A stretch of 64,000 bases of DNA from Alphaproteobacteria bacterium (GCA_024244705.1 JAAEOK010000056.1:16161-80160), one strand, 5' to 3'. Shown: positions 18,522 through 26,911, counted from the stretch's first letter. The notes: a model not told the origin generated them from the letters alone. Program-made: numbers and translations.

Positions 18522-19607
18522 TCAACTCATGAAATCGTTGAGCGCGGCGACGACATCGGCCATTTCGTCTTCGAGTCCGACGGTGATCCGAAGGCATCGG
18601 GGTAGGCCGTAATTCGCGACCTTGCGCGGGATTATGCCGCGGCCGTTGAGAAAGTCGTTGGCCGCATCGGCGTTGCGATCGCCGTCGGGAAACTCGACGA
18701 GGATGAAATTGCCGACGCTGGGATGGGCGACAAGCCCGATCCGGGCCAGCTCGGCGCTCAGCCACGGCAGCCAGATATCGTTATGGGTCCGCGCCGCGTC
18801 GGTAAACGGCACGTCGTCGAGGGCGGCTTCCGCCGCCGCCAACGCCGCCGCCGACACGTTGAACGGGCCGCGCACGCGATTGAGCACGCCGGCGACCTCC
18901 GCCGAACCGTAGGACCAGCCGATGCGCAACGCGCTCAGCCCATAGATCTTCGAAAAAGTGCGGAGAGCGACGACGTTGGGGGCCGTCCGCGCGAGCTCCA
19001 GGCCGGAGGCATAGTCGTTGCGCGTCACGTATTCGGCGTAGGCGCCATCGACCACCAACAGCACTTCCGGCGGCAGGCCCGTATGGAGACGATCGAGTTC
19101 ATCGCGGGTGATGAAACTGCCGGTCGGGTTGTTGGGATTGGCCAGAAACACCAGCCGCGTCTTGGGCGTCACCGCGGCGAGCAGCGCGTCGACGTCGCTC
19201 CGCAGCCCGCTCTCGGGCGCGGCAACCGGCGTGGCGCCGGTGACGCGGGCGGCGATCGCGTACATCAGGAAGCCGTGCTCGCTGTAGAGCACTTCGTCGC
19301 CGAGGCCGGCATAGGCCCGGCACAACAGGGAGATCAACTCGTCCGAGCCAGCGCCGCATACCACCCGCGCCGGATCGATACCGTGGTGGCGCCCGAGCGC
19401 CGCACGCAGGGCATTCGCTCCGCCATCGGGGTAACGGTGGAGGCTCTCGGACTGCGCACGATAGGCGTCCCGGGCGCGCGGGCTGGCGCCGAGCGGGGTC
19501 TCGTTGGAAGCCAGCCGGATGACGCGGTCGATCCCCGGCAGCGCCGCCCGACCGCCGACATAGGGCGCGATGTCCATGATTCCCGGTCGCGGGCGGGGGG
19601 CATTCAT
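18522..19607 (-). CDS. hisC: Histidinol-phosphate / aromatic aminotransferase
   Basis: A 361-residue fold-type I PLP enzyme of the HisC family: LASNETPLGASPRA at the N-terminus, FLANPNNPTGS, the VDGAYAEYV aspartate and the Schiff-base lysine in RTFSKIYGLSALRIGW. HisC aminates imidazole-acetol phosphate in histidine synthesis, but many members also aminate aromatic keto acids. Lying between chorismate mutase and prephenate dehydrogenase suggests a role in phenylalanine and tyrosine synthesis here, possibly in addition to histidine. It overlaps the upstream mutase stop by 4 nt. Confidence 0.93.
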   Translation of the reverse strand: MNAPRPRPGIMDIAPYVGGRAALPGIDRVIRLASNETPLGASPRARDAYRAQSESLHRYPDGGANALRAALGRHHGIDPARVVCGAGSDELISLLCRAYAGLGDEVLYSEHGFLMYAIAARVTGATPVAAPESGLRSDVDALLAAVTPKTRLVFLANPNNPTGSFITRDELDRLHTGLPPEVLLVVDGAYAEYVTRNDYASGLELARTAPNVVALRTFSKIYGLSALRIGWSYGSAEVAGVLNRVRGPFNVSAAALAAAEAALDDVPFTDAARTHNDIWLPWLSAELARIGLVAHPSVGNFILVEFPDGDRNADAANDFLNGRGIIPRKVANYGLPRCLRITVGLEDEMADVVAALNDFMS

Positions 19608-20494
19608 GGGCCGCCTCCCGGCGCACCTGGTTCGGCCGTCAGGTTCACCGGCACCGGGTAGCCGCCGAGCGCGTGCACCTTGTCGATCTTGGGCGCAAAG
19701 CCCCCGACGAGACGCTGGACGGTCGCGTCATCGGCCGCGAAATGTCCGCCCAGCTCGACCAAATGCTGCCATGACACCGGGTGCTCCGGGTCCCGCCACG
19801 CGGCGTAGAGGAATTGACTGAATCCGCCTTCGGCCAGCGCGGTACGAAGCCGCCCGCGGCTGATATGTTCCTCGGATTGGAAGACCAGAAAGCTGTGATC
19901 GTCGCCGCTATCCTCGAAATCGACACGCGCAATGACCAAGGCGGCTAGATCGTCGCGGTGCGCTTCCGCGGTCTCGATCGACGGCAGACGCGACACGATT
20001 CGCGTCCGGTCCGGGTTATCGGAGATCAGGTAACGCCACCACGGTTCCGGGTCGTCCTCGTCGGGCATCGGCAGAACGCCGACGCTGGCCGAACCGTCGC
20101 GCACGGCGGCGACGACGTGACCCGCTCTTGCTAACGGGGTGATCGGCGTGAAGGCGCCGAAATGGGCGCGGGCGAGGCGGCGGTAGTCGGGGGCCCCTTC
20201 GGGCTGCAACACGGCCACCGAATACGGTCCTTGGAGTCTTGTCAGCGCGGCGAAGATTTCGCGCCAGATGTGCAGGACCGAGGCCACCTGAAAGACGCCG
20301 TCGTGGCGCGCCGCCAAGCGGCGCAGGACCGAAGCCTCGCGCGCCGGGCGCAGAAACACCACCGATGTCTGGCCTTTGGCCGCACCCACCCGTTTGGCGA
20401 CCGCGGCCCGCTTCATCAGCAGATCGTGGATGTCATCGTCAATCTCATCGATTTCCCGGCGCAGCGCACCGAGGCTCTTGCCGTCGTCGTCCAT
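19604..20494 (-). CDS. Chorismate mutase with degenerate prephenate-dehydratase-like domain
   Basis: A 296-residue protein. Residues about 5-85 form an AroQ-type chorismate mutase (LRREIDEIDDDIHDLLMKRA, then RVGAAKGQ and REASVLRRL). The rest resembles a periplasmic-binding-type prephenate dehydratase lobe pair (YSVAVLQPEGAPDYRRLAR, GSASVGVLPMPDEDD). The dehydratase hallmark TRF-containing motif is replaced by PDRTRIVSR and the GVVPIENS-type motif by GVLPMPDED, so the second domain is probably not catalytic and may be regulatory. It is the first gene of a three-gene operon. Chorismate-to-prephenate activity is well supported; dehydratase activity is doubtful. Confidence 0.8.
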   Translation of the reverse strand: MDDDGKSLGALRREIDEIDDDIHDLLMKRAAVAKRVGAAKGQTSVVFLRPAREASVLRRLAARHDGVFQVASVLHIWREIFAALTRLQGPYSVAVLQPEGAPDYRRLARAHFGAFTPITPLARAGHVVAAVRDGSASVGVLPMPDEDDPEPWWRYLISDNPDRTRIVSRLPSIETAEAHRDDLAALVIARVDFEDSGDDHSFLVFQSEEHISRGRLRTALAEGGFSQFLYAAWRDPEHPVSWQHLVELGGHFAADDATVQRLVGGFAPKIDKVHALGGYPVPVNLTAEPGAPGGGP

Positions 20495-20590
20495 CGTCGG
20501 GGTGGCCGTCGAAAAAGGTGGTTACTCTTAGTCGGTGAACCGTTTGAAAGCAAAGAAAAGGTGGCCGAAAAGGCGGTGGCCGGCGGGCTC

Positions 20591-21355
20591 CTATCCTGGC
20601 GGCCGGGAGTCGGCCGAGGAGCGCAGCCGTGCCGCGCCGACCGGATATCGCGCCTGTCGTGCCGGGACCACGAGCCGGGCCCGCCGCGGCTCCGGGGTCG
20701 CGGCATAGAGCTGTTTCGAGGCCTCGACCAAGGTCACGCCGGCGAAACCGGGGAACCAGCGGCTGCCGACATTCTCCCAGGCGACGGCCGAGGCCAGCCA
20801 CGGTCGTTGGCGTAGCGGGGGAACGTAGAGCGCGTGTGCCGACTGGGTCGGCGTAAACATGTTGTCGCGCAAAACGCGGGTCAGCTGTGCCACCGAATAG
20901 GGGTAGCCGAGACCGAACGGGGTCTTGTCATAGCGCGCCCACACCCCGCGGCGGTTGGGAACCACGATCAACAGCCGGCCGTTGCCGGACAAGACACGCC
21001 ATAACTCCCTGAGCGTCGCACCCATCGATTCGCTGTGCTCGAGCGCGTGGACGGCGAGAATGCGGTCGACCGAGAGATCGGGCAACGGCAGGTCGCTCTC
21101 ATCGGCAAGCGCTGTGGCGTTGGCATCGTCGGCAGGCCAGTGCAATACCCCCTGCGCCGGCGGCATGACCGCGATGACCCGCGCCGCGGTTTCCTTGAAC
21201 GGGCGCAGATAGGGCGCCGGATAGCCGAGACCGAGCACCGCCAGGCCACGGACGTCCGGCCACATCCTGGCGATCGCCGCGCGGATCATGCGCCGCGCCA
21301 CCGCGCCCCGGCCGCTGACATAGAAATCTCTGAGATCGACCACGTCCTGCCGCAT
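20591..21355 (-). CDS. SAM-dependent methyltransferase (type 11)
   Basis: A 254-residue class I methyltransferase. The SAM motif I is in GLAVLGLGYPAPYLRPF, unusual for having GLGYPAP where GxGxG is expected. Motif IV is SVDRILAVHALEHSE and motif V is ELWRVLSGNGRLLIVVPN. The VHALEHSE form and the R-G-V-W region are typical of the alphaproteobacterial subfamily often found beside glyoxalase II genes. The substrate is unknown. The C-terminus is basic and Arg-rich. It is divergent from the GST gene and 96 bp ahead of the chorismate mutase operon on the same strand. Confidence 0.85.
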   Translation of the reverse strand: MRQDVVDLRDFYVSGRGAVARRMIRAAIARMWPDVRGLAVLGLGYPAPYLRPFKETAARVIAVMPPAQGVLHWPADDANATALADESDLPLPDLSVDRILAVHALEHSESMGATLRELWRVLSGNGRLLIVVPNRRGVWARYDKTPFGLGYPYSVAQLTRVLRDNMFTPTQSAHALYVPPLRQRPWLASAVAWENVGSRWFPGFAGVTLVEASKQLYAATPEPRRARLVVPARQARYPVGAARLRSSADSRPPG

Positions 21356-21482
21356 CGGACCCGCGCCTCACCTGTCTCCCCGCCAATTCGACCGTTCCAG
21401 TCTATCACATCTGGGCGGGCATGGCGTTGGGTGTTATACCATCGCCCCACACAATCCCCAGCGATCCGAAGGATCCCAATCC

Positions 21483-22088
21483 ATGAAGCTGCGTTACGCT
21501 CCCACCTCGCCCTATGTCCGCAAGGTCGTGGTCTGCCTTCACGAACTCGGCCTCGACGACCGAGTCGAGCGCATTGCCACCAACGTCTGGGATCCCGAAA
21601 CCGACATCGGCGGGACCAATCCCCTCGGCAAGGTTCCGGCACTGGTCCTGGATGACGGCATGGTGCTGTTCGATTCTCCCGTCATCTGCGAATACATCAA
21701 CGACCTCACCGGCGGAACGCTGTTCAGCAGCGGCGACGACCGCTGGTGGGCGCTACGGCTCGAGGCCCTCGCCGACGGCATTCTCGACGCCGCCATCCTG
21801 CGTCTCCTCGAAGGCCGGCGGCCGGAAAATCTCCAGTCCGCCGATTGGTCGGCGCGCCAGAGGCGTGCCATCGACCGGGCCTTGGACGTGCTGGAAGCCG
21901 AAGTCGAACATTGGGGCGAAACACCGACCATCGGCCACATCACCGCCGGCTGCGCCTTGGGCTATCTCGACTTCCGTTTCGGCCATGAGGACTGGCGCCC
22001 GGGACGCGCCAAGCTCGCGTCCTGGTATGAGGCGTTCGCCGCCCGACCGTCGATGCAGGCCTCGGTTCCCAAAGACCCGCCGGCTTGA
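21483..22088 (+). CDS. Glutathione S-transferase family protein
   Basis: A 201-residue GST. The N-terminal thioredoxin-like domain contains KLRYAPTSPYVRKV with the SPY catalytic serine region, NPLGKVPAL (cis-Pro) and FDSPVICEYI (glutathione-binding Asp-Ser). The C-terminal helical domain contains the usual TIGHITAGCALGYLDFR stretch. The enzyme conjugates glutathione to electrophiles; the substrate is unknown. A haloacid dehalogenase-like gene follows after 22 bp on the same strand, so the two may be cotranscribed. Confidence 0.92.
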   Translation: MKLRYAPTSPYVRKVVVCLHELGLDDRVERIATNVWDPETDIGGTNPLGKVPALVLDDGMVLFDSPVICEYINDLTGGTLFSSGDDRWWALRLEALADGILDAAILRLLEGRRPENLQSADWSARQRRAIDRALDVLEAEVEHWGETPTIGHITAGCALGYLDFRFGHEDWRPGRAKLASWYEAFAARPSMQASVPKDPPA

Positions 22089-22110
22089 ACTTACCAAACG
22101 GGAAACGACT

Positions 22111-22824
22111 ATGGATTTGTCCTCGTTCGACGCCCTCACCTTCGATTGCTACGGCACCCTGATCGACTGGGAGAGCGGAATCGCGGCCGCGCTTCGCCCG
22201 TGGTCCGAAAGACGCGGCCTCGGCCTCGACGACGGCGCCCTTGTGGCGCTGTTTTCGAGGCACGAATCGGCGGTGCAGGAGGCGCGGCCCGACGCCCTCT
22301 ATCCGGAGATCCTGGCCGGCGTACTCGACCGCATGGCGGCCGAGATCGGCGCCGAGGCGGATGCCGCCGACCGCGCCGCCTTCTCCGGTTCGGTCGCCGA
22401 TTGGCCGCCATTCGCCGACAGCGCCGCCGCTCTCGCCCAGTTGCACAAGCATTACAAGCTGGCGGTGTTGTCGAACATCGACCGGGAAACATTTCGTCCC
22501 AGCAACGACAGGCTGGGGGTCGCGTTCGACCTCATCGTCACCGCCCAGGATGTCGGCAGCTACAAGCCCGCGCTCAACCACTTTCACGTCGGCATCGCGG
22601 AACTGGCGGCGATGGGCATTCCGCAGGATCGTGTCCTCCACGTCGCCCAGAGCCTGTTCCACGATCACGTCCCGGCCAAATCGCTCGGCCTCGCGACGGT
22701 GTGGATCAACCGCCAGGCCGGCCAGGATGGAGCGACCCCGCCGCCGCCGGTCGACGTGACGCCGGACCTCGAATTCCCGACCTTGCAGGCCTTCGCCGAC
22801 GCGGTCGAGGCGACGCCCGAATAG
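22111..22824 (+). CDS. Haloacid dehalogenase type II-like hydrolase
   Basis: A 237-residue HAD hydrolase of the L-2-haloacid dehalogenase subfamily. The nucleophile Asp is in TFDCYGTLIDWE, motif II is AVLSNID, the motif III lysine is in GSYKPALNHF, and motif IV appears as VAQSLFHDHVPAKSLGL. Members are either true dehalogenases or phosphatases and sequence alone does not settle which. The ATG at 22111 opens the family N-terminus directly. The gene lies 7 bp before the next gene. Confidence 0.88.
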   Translation: MDLSSFDALTFDCYGTLIDWESGIAAALRPWSERRGLGLDDGALVALFSRHESAVQEARPDALYPEILAGVLDRMAAEIGAEADAADRAAFSGSVADWPPFADSAAALAQLHKHYKLAVLSNIDRETFRPSNDRLGVAFDLIVTAQDVGSYKPALNHFHVGIAELAAMGIPQDRVLHVAQSLFHDHVPAKSLGLATVWINRQAGQDGATPPPPVDVTPDLEFPTLQAFADAVEATPE

Positions 22825-22831
22825 GGGAGAC

Positions 22832-23827
22832 ATGAACCTCGATAGCTTCGCGCGTATCGAGCTCCAGGATGCTCCGACGCCGTTCGAGCCGCTGCACCGC
22901 TTGTCGGCCGACCTCGGCGGTCCGTCGATCTTTGCCAAACGCGACGATTTGTTCGGTATCGGCGGCGGCGGCAGCAAATGCCGCAAGCTGGAATTCGCCG
23001 CGGCGGCGGCGCGCGCCGAGGACGCCGATGTCATCATCACCGCCGGCGGCTATCAGTCCAATCATTGCCGGCAGACGGCCGCCGTGGCGGCCAAGCTGGG
23101 CCTCGATTGCGAGCTCGTCCTGTCCCGCAACGTGCCCTATGACGGCGCGGATTACGGCGTCAGCGGCAATTTCCTTTTAGACCGCCTATTCGGGGCCAAG
23201 CTCCACCTTCATCCCGGCGGCACCGACCGCGATGCGGCAATGGCTGAGCTTGCCGCGGAATCGCGGGCGGGCGGCCGGCGGCCTTATATCGTCCCGGTGG
23301 GCGCGTCCTATCCGCTCGGCTGCCTCGGCTATGTGCGGGCGGCGCAGGAGATCGAGGCCCAAGCCGAGGCGGGTGGGCTCGACATCGATTGCATCGTCGT
23401 CGCATCCTCGAGCGGTGGAACGCTGGCCGGCCTCGCCGTGGGTTTCGAGCTCTCCTCCCGGCCGATTCGATTGATCGGCATCGATGTCGACCGCGAGGCG
23501 GAGAATCTCGACCGCGTCGTGCTGCCATTGGTGCGGGAAACGCTCGACTTGCTCGGAAAATCCCCACATCTCGACTGTGTGGCCGTCGATTTTCTGTCCG
23601 GCTATGCCGGCGCCGGTTATGGGCGACCGACGGAGACGATGGTCGAGGCGGTCGAACTGACCGCGCGCCGCGAGGGCATGCTGCTCGACCCGGTCTACAG
23701 CGGAAAGGCGATGGCAGGGCTTATCGATCTGTGCCGCTCCGGCGAGCTGAAGCGGGGCGAGACGGTGGTTTTCCTGCATACCGGCGGTGCGCCGGGGCTA
23801 TTCGGCTATCGCGCCTATTTCGACTGA
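22832..23827 (+). CDS. D-cysteine desulfhydrase / ACC deaminase family PLP enzyme
   Basis: A 331-residue fold-type II PLP enzyme. The PLP lysine motif is GGGGSKCRKLEF, TAGGYQSNHCRQTAA is the substrate loop, and ASSSGGTLAGLA binds the phosphate. The C-terminus HTGGAPGLFGYRAYF is intact. Family members act as D-cysteine desulfhydrase, 1-aminocyclopropane-1-carboxylate deaminase or L-cysteate sulfo-lyase; the substrate is not resolved. The last 127 bp and the following bases are duplicated, in damaged form, about 1.58 kb downstream, on the far side of a flavin monooxygenase gene. Confidence 0.88.
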   Translation: MNLDSFARIELQDAPTPFEPLHRLSADLGGPSIFAKRDDLFGIGGGGSKCRKLEFAAAAARAEDADVIITAGGYQSNHCRQTAAVAAKLGLDCELVLSRNVPYDGADYGVSGNFLLDRLFGAKLHLHPGGTDRDAAMAELAAESRAGGRRPYIVPVGASYPLGCLGYVRAAQEIEAQAEAGGLDIDCIVVASSSGGTLAGLAVGFELSSRPIRLIGIDVDREAENLDRVVLPLVRETLDLLGKSPHLDCVAVDFLSGYAGAGYGRPTETMVEAVELTARREGMLLDPVYSGKAMAGLIDLCRSGELKRGETVVFLHTGGAPGLFGYRAYFD

Positions 23828-23850
23828 CGATCAGTACCGCCATCGACGAG
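23698..23850 (+). repeat. Direct repeat copy A (3' end of desulfhydrase gene plus downstream bases)
   Basis: About 150 bp from cagcggaaaggc to atcgacga recur at 25280-25431 with roughly 90 percent identity by eye and a one-base indel. Copy A covers the last 42 codons and stop of the desulfhydrase gene. Its next bases, read on the minus strand, still spell VDGGTDRQSK-stop, a counterpart of the C-terminus of the small convergent gene at 25396-25665 (VDRGKDRQSK-stop). The repeat spacing is about 1.58 kb. Confidence 0.85.
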
Positions 23851-23990
23851 GTGTTGGACCGCGACCCGTGCCTCGTCTTGGCCAAACCCGCTTCTCGGCA
23901 AGGTTCCCTAGCCTATCGCTAGCGAACTTCGACGTACCAAAATTAGTCGTTTCCGCCGAAAATCCCGGAATGCTGGAAAAGGACCTCGAA

Positions 23991-25265
23991 ATGCCAATCG
24001 AAAAAGTAGAGACGCTCGTTGTTGGCGGCGGCCAAGCCGGGTTGGCTATGAGCGAGCACCTGAGCAACTGCGGCATAGATCACCTCGTTCTGGAGCGGAA
24101 TCGAATTGCCGAACGCTGGCGCTCGGAAAGATGGGATTCTCTGGTTGCCAATGGTCCGGCCTGGCACGATCGGTTCCCGGGCATGGAGTTTTCGGATGTC
24201 GAGCCCGATGCCTTTGCCCCCAAGGAGAGGGTTGCGGACTATTTCGTCGCCTACGCAGAACGGATCAATGCCCCTATCCGCTGCGGCGTGGAGGTAAAGG
24301 AAGTGCAAAGGAACGATGGCCGGCCCGGCTTTCGTGTCGAAACGTCGGATGGCGTGATCGAGGCCACCAACGTTGTTGCCGCCACCGGACCTTTCCAACG
24401 CCCTGTCATTCCAGCAATTGTTCCGGAAGATGCGGGCATCATGCAGATCCATTCCAACGCCTACCGCAATCCCGACCAGTTGCCTGAGGGTGCGGTGCTG
24501 GTGATCGGAGCGGGATCTTCGGGGGCGCAGATCGCGGACGAACTGTTGCGTGCGGGAAAGCGTGTTTACCTCTCGGTCGGACCGCACGACCGCCCCCCGC
24601 GAAGCTATCGCGGGCGTGACTTCTGCTGGTGGCTGGGGGTCCTCGGCAAGTGGGATGCCGCGGCCATGGAACCGGGCACGGAACATGTCACGATTTCGGT
24701 GAGCGGTGCCTATGGCGGCGATACGGTCGACTTCCGGCGTCTTGCTGCGCAGGGAATGACGCTCGTCGGTCGGACGGAAACATTCAAAGACGGTGTGATG
24801 ACCTTCGCGCCGGACCTTGCAGACAATATTGAGCGAGGGGATGCCAACTATCTGTCGTTGCTGGACGAAGCCGACGCTTATGTTGACCGCAATGGTCTCG
24901 ACCTTCCGGAGGAGCCTGAGGCCCGCAAGATCGATCCGGACCCGGACTGCGCGACCAATCCCATTCTCGAGTTGAATCTGGCGGAGGCTGAAATAACCTC
25001 GATAATCTGGGCAACCGGCTTTGCCGTTGATTTCAGCTGGTTGAAGGTTGATGCGTTCGACGACAATGGCAAGCCAAAGCATCAGCGCGGTATTTCGGCC
25101 GAGCCCGGGGTCTATTTCCTGGGATTGCCATGGCAGTCTCGACGGGCGTCCTCGTTCATCTGGGGCGTCTGGCACGACGCCAAGTTTCTGGCAGACCATA
25201 TTTCCACGCAACGCAAGTATCTGGAGCACCATGCTTCAGCGCAACGCGCGGCCGGAGTCGTTTAG
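23991..25265 (+). CDS. FAD/NAD(P)-dependent flavin monooxygenase (CzcO/FMO-like)
   Basis: A 424-residue flavoprotein. The FAD-binding motif is VVGGGQAGLAMSEHL at the N-terminus, and the second dinucleotide-binding motif is VIGAGSSGAQIADELL near residue 170. The ATG-containing central part resembles flavin-containing and Baeyer-Villiger monooxygenases (IIWATGFAVDF near residue 345). The ATG at 23991 is chosen for its AAGGA site 8 nt upstream. By eye the gene is less GC-rich than its neighbours and uses more A/T-ending codons. It lies exactly between the two copies of a direct repeat, so it was probably acquired by recombination. The substrate is unknown. Confidence 0.85.
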   Translation: MPIEKVETLVVGGGQAGLAMSEHLSNCGIDHLVLERNRIAERWRSERWDSLVANGPAWHDRFPGMEFSDVEPDAFAPKERVADYFVAYAERINAPIRCGVEVKEVQRNDGRPGFRVETSDGVIEATNVVAATGPFQRPVIPAIVPEDAGIMQIHSNAYRNPDQLPEGAVLVIGAGSSGAQIADELLRAGKRVYLSVGPHDRPPRSYRGRDFCWWLGVLGKWDAAAMEPGTEHVTISVSGAYGGDTVDFRRLAAQGMTLVGRTETFKDGVMTFAPDLADNIERGDANYLSLLDEADAYVDRNGLDLPEEPEARKIDPDPDCATNPILELNLAEAEITSIIWATGFAVDFSWLKVDAFDDNGKPKHQRGISAEPGVYFLGLPWQSRRASSFIWGVWHDAKFLADHISTQRKYLEHHASAQRAAGVV

Positions 25266-25279
25266 CCACAAGGCAACAG

Positions 25280-25431
25280 CAGCGGAAAGGCCATGGCAGG
25301 GCTTATCGATCTGTGCCGGTCCGGCGAGCTGAAGCGGGGCGAGACGGCGGTATTCCTGCATACCGGCGGTGCGCCGGATTGTCAGGCTATCGCGCCTATT
25401 TCGACTGACGATCCTTGCCGCGATCGACGAA
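25280..25431 (+). pseudogene. Direct repeat copy B: broken 3' fragment of the desulfhydrase gene
   Basis: This segment repeats the last 42 codons of the desulfhydrase gene at 22832-23827. A one-base deletion plus substitutions (GAPGLFGYRAYF becomes GAPDCQAIAPIS) shift the frame, and no start or upstream part is present. The remnant overlaps the C-terminus of the convergent gene at 25396-25665. It looks like the displaced original 3' end left when the monooxygenase segment was inserted. Confidence 0.8.
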
Positions 25432-25665
25432 TCTCTGCTTTACCTTGGCGGCGAATTCCCGGGGATCGTCCCGCGGATCGGTCTCCGACGCGATCTCCCG
25501 CAAATCGTCACGAGCGGCTTCGAGCTTCGGCTTGGTCTTGCGCCATGCCGCTGTCGCCCTCGGCTTGACCTCTTTCTCGACGACTTCGGCCACTTTGGCA
25601 CGAACCCGCGGATCCTTGCTCAGCTTGGCTGCGGCCTGGACGAGAAAGTGGCGCAGGATCGGCAT
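25396..25665 (-). CDS. Small hypothetical helical protein
   Basis: From the ATG at 25665 this is an 89-residue, highly charged protein (MPILRHFLVQAAAKLSKDP at the N-terminus, then K/E/R-rich to the end). It is predicted to be mostly helical, with no signal peptide or membrane segment. An upstream in-frame ATG at 25737 would give 113 residues, but the added part looks non-conserved. A related C-terminus (VDGGTDRQSK) is preserved in repeat copy A, which argues that the frame is real. I do not recognise the family. It is convergent with the desulfhydrase remnant. Confidence 0.55.
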   Translation of the reverse strand: MPILRHFLVQAAAKLSKDPRVRAKVAEVVEKEVKPRATAAWRKTKPKLEAARDDLREIASETDPRDDPREFAAKVKQRFVDRGKDRQSK

Positions 25666-25801
25666 CTCGGACGGCTTTCCTTCGATGGGCCAAAGTGCAC
25701 TATGGCGCGATAAATGAAGCGTGCAGGCTTCGCCCAATTTCGTACCACGCGTCCGCCCGCTGCGCTATCCTCGATGAACCGACGGGGAGCACACCGGCAA
25801 T

Positions 25802-26172
25802 ATGGTCACGCTTGGCCCGATCACGCCGATCGTCAGAGTTTTCGATGAACGCAAGGCGCGCGAGTTCTATGTCGACTTCCTCGACTTCACCGTCGCCTGG
25901 GAACATCGGTTCGGAGACAACTTTCCGCTCTATATGGCGGTCACCCGGGACGGCTGCACGATCCACCTCTCGGAACATCATGGCGATTGCCCCCCCGCGC
26001 CTCGATCCGGATCGAGGTCGAGGACGTGGAAGGCCTGCAGCGGCAGCTTGCCGGCAAGGACTATATGTTCGCCAAGCCGGAATGCGAGGAAATGCCCTGG
26101 AATTCGAAGGAACTTGTCGTCACCGATCCGTTCGGCAATCGCCTCGTCTTCTTCGAGCCGGCCGACCGGTGA
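25802..26172 (+). pseudogene. Glyoxalase/VOC superfamily protein, frameshifted at a C7 run
   Basis: The first frame from 25802 encodes a vicinal oxygen chelate start (TLGPITPIVRVFDERKAREF to GCTIHLSEHHGDC), with the family's first beta-alpha-beta unit. The remainder (ASIRIEVEDVEGLQRQLAG to NRLVFFEPADR, ending at 26172) continues in another frame. The break falls in the run gcccccccg near 25991. One added C restores one frame of about 123 codons, the usual length of bleomycin-resistance-like proteins. Either the gene is inactivated, the run is phase variable, or the base call is wrong. Confidence 0.8.
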
Positions 26173-26290
26173 TAGCGACCGTTCGATTGCCGCGACGGCC
26201 GTTTTCCCAAATCCAGAGACCCGCTCCTTGATACCGCGCCGGAGACGGCCACCGCGGATATCCCGGTCATGGCCGGTTAAGACCGGAACC

Positions 26291-26333
26291 CGGCATGCGC
26301 ATGCCGAATCCCGGCCCGTAATCCGAGGCCGGG
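26291..26333. repeat. Perfect 16-bp palindrome followed by a stem-loop
   Basis: The sequence cggcatgcgcatgccg (26291-26306) is its own reverse complement. Directly after it, cccggcc (26310-26316) and ggccggg (26327-26333) form a 7-bp stem with a 10-nt loop. They lie in the 196-bp convergent gap between the glyoxalase remnant and mscL. No T-run follows in either direction, so an ordinary Rho-independent terminator is not clear. I see nothing else in the gap. Confidence 0.5.
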
Positions 26334-26368
26334 CTGGACCCGTCGCGAGGCCGACAGGCCGTTAAGGC

Positions 26369-26794
26369 CTAAGCCGAACGGCTCTTCAGGATGTCGCGGA
26401 TTTCCTCGAGGAGGACTTGTTCCGCGGGCGGCGCCGGCGGCTCCGCCGGAGCTTCCTCTTCCACCTTCTTGAGGCGGTTGATCTGTTTGATCAGCAAGAA
26501 GATCGCGAAGGCCACGATGACGAAGCTGATTATGGTGTTGATGAACAAACCGTAATTGAGTGTCGTGGCGCCGGCTTCCTTGGCCGCCTCGAGAGTCGGG
26601 TAGCTGCCATCGCCCGACAAGACGATGAAGAAGTCGGTGAAATCGACGCCGCCGAGCAGCATACCGATCGGCGGCATGATGACATCCGACACCAGCGATT
26701 TGACGATCGTGCCGAATGCGGCGCCGATGACGATGCCAACGGCCATGTCGACGACATTGCCGCGCATGGCGAAATCTTTGAATTCCTGAAGCAT
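26369..26794 (-). CDS. mscL: Large-conductance mechanosensitive channel
   Basis: A 141-residue MscL: the N-terminal helix [19 protein letters not shown], then TM1 with the pore-lining [18 protein letters not shown], the periplasmic loop, TM2 ([17 protein letters not shown]) and a C-terminal cytoplasmic helix [12 protein letters not shown]. The homopentameric inner-membrane channel opens under hypo-osmotic shock. Length and motifs are normal. Two tandem 14-bp near-repeats lie 59-86 bp upstream. Confidence 0.97.
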   Translation of the reverse strand: MLQEFKDFAMRGNVVDMAVGIVIGAAFGTIVKSLVSDVIMPPIGMLLGGVDFTDFFIVLSGDGSYPTLEAAKEAGATTLNYGLFINTIISFVIVAFAIFLLIKQINRLKKVEEEAPAEPPAPPAEQVLLEEIRDILKSRSA

Positions 26795-26852
26795 GGGCAG
26801 CCCCTTTTTTGGTCGAGATCAATGACGGGTTTTGGCTCGACGGCCAATTAAT

Positions 26853-26880
26853 CTAACAATTGTTCTCTAACATGTGTTGT
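26853..26880 (-). promoter_or_regulatory. Two tandem 14-bp near-repeats upstream of mscL
   Basis: ctaacaattgttct (26853-26866) is followed at once by ctaacatgtgttgt (26867-26880), identical at 11 of 14 positions. Each has a palindromic core of the AACAnnTGTT type. They sit upstream of mscL in an AT-rich patch and could be paired operator sites or part of the promoter. Confidence 0.35.
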
Positions 26881-26911
26881 CGGATCACGAAATAGCGGCA
26901 TCGGCGCATGC

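Noticed and set aside
20495..20590. Sigma-70 promoter for the chorismate mutase operon (ttgctt-17-taagag)
   Set aside because: Only three of six matches in each box; too weak to call.
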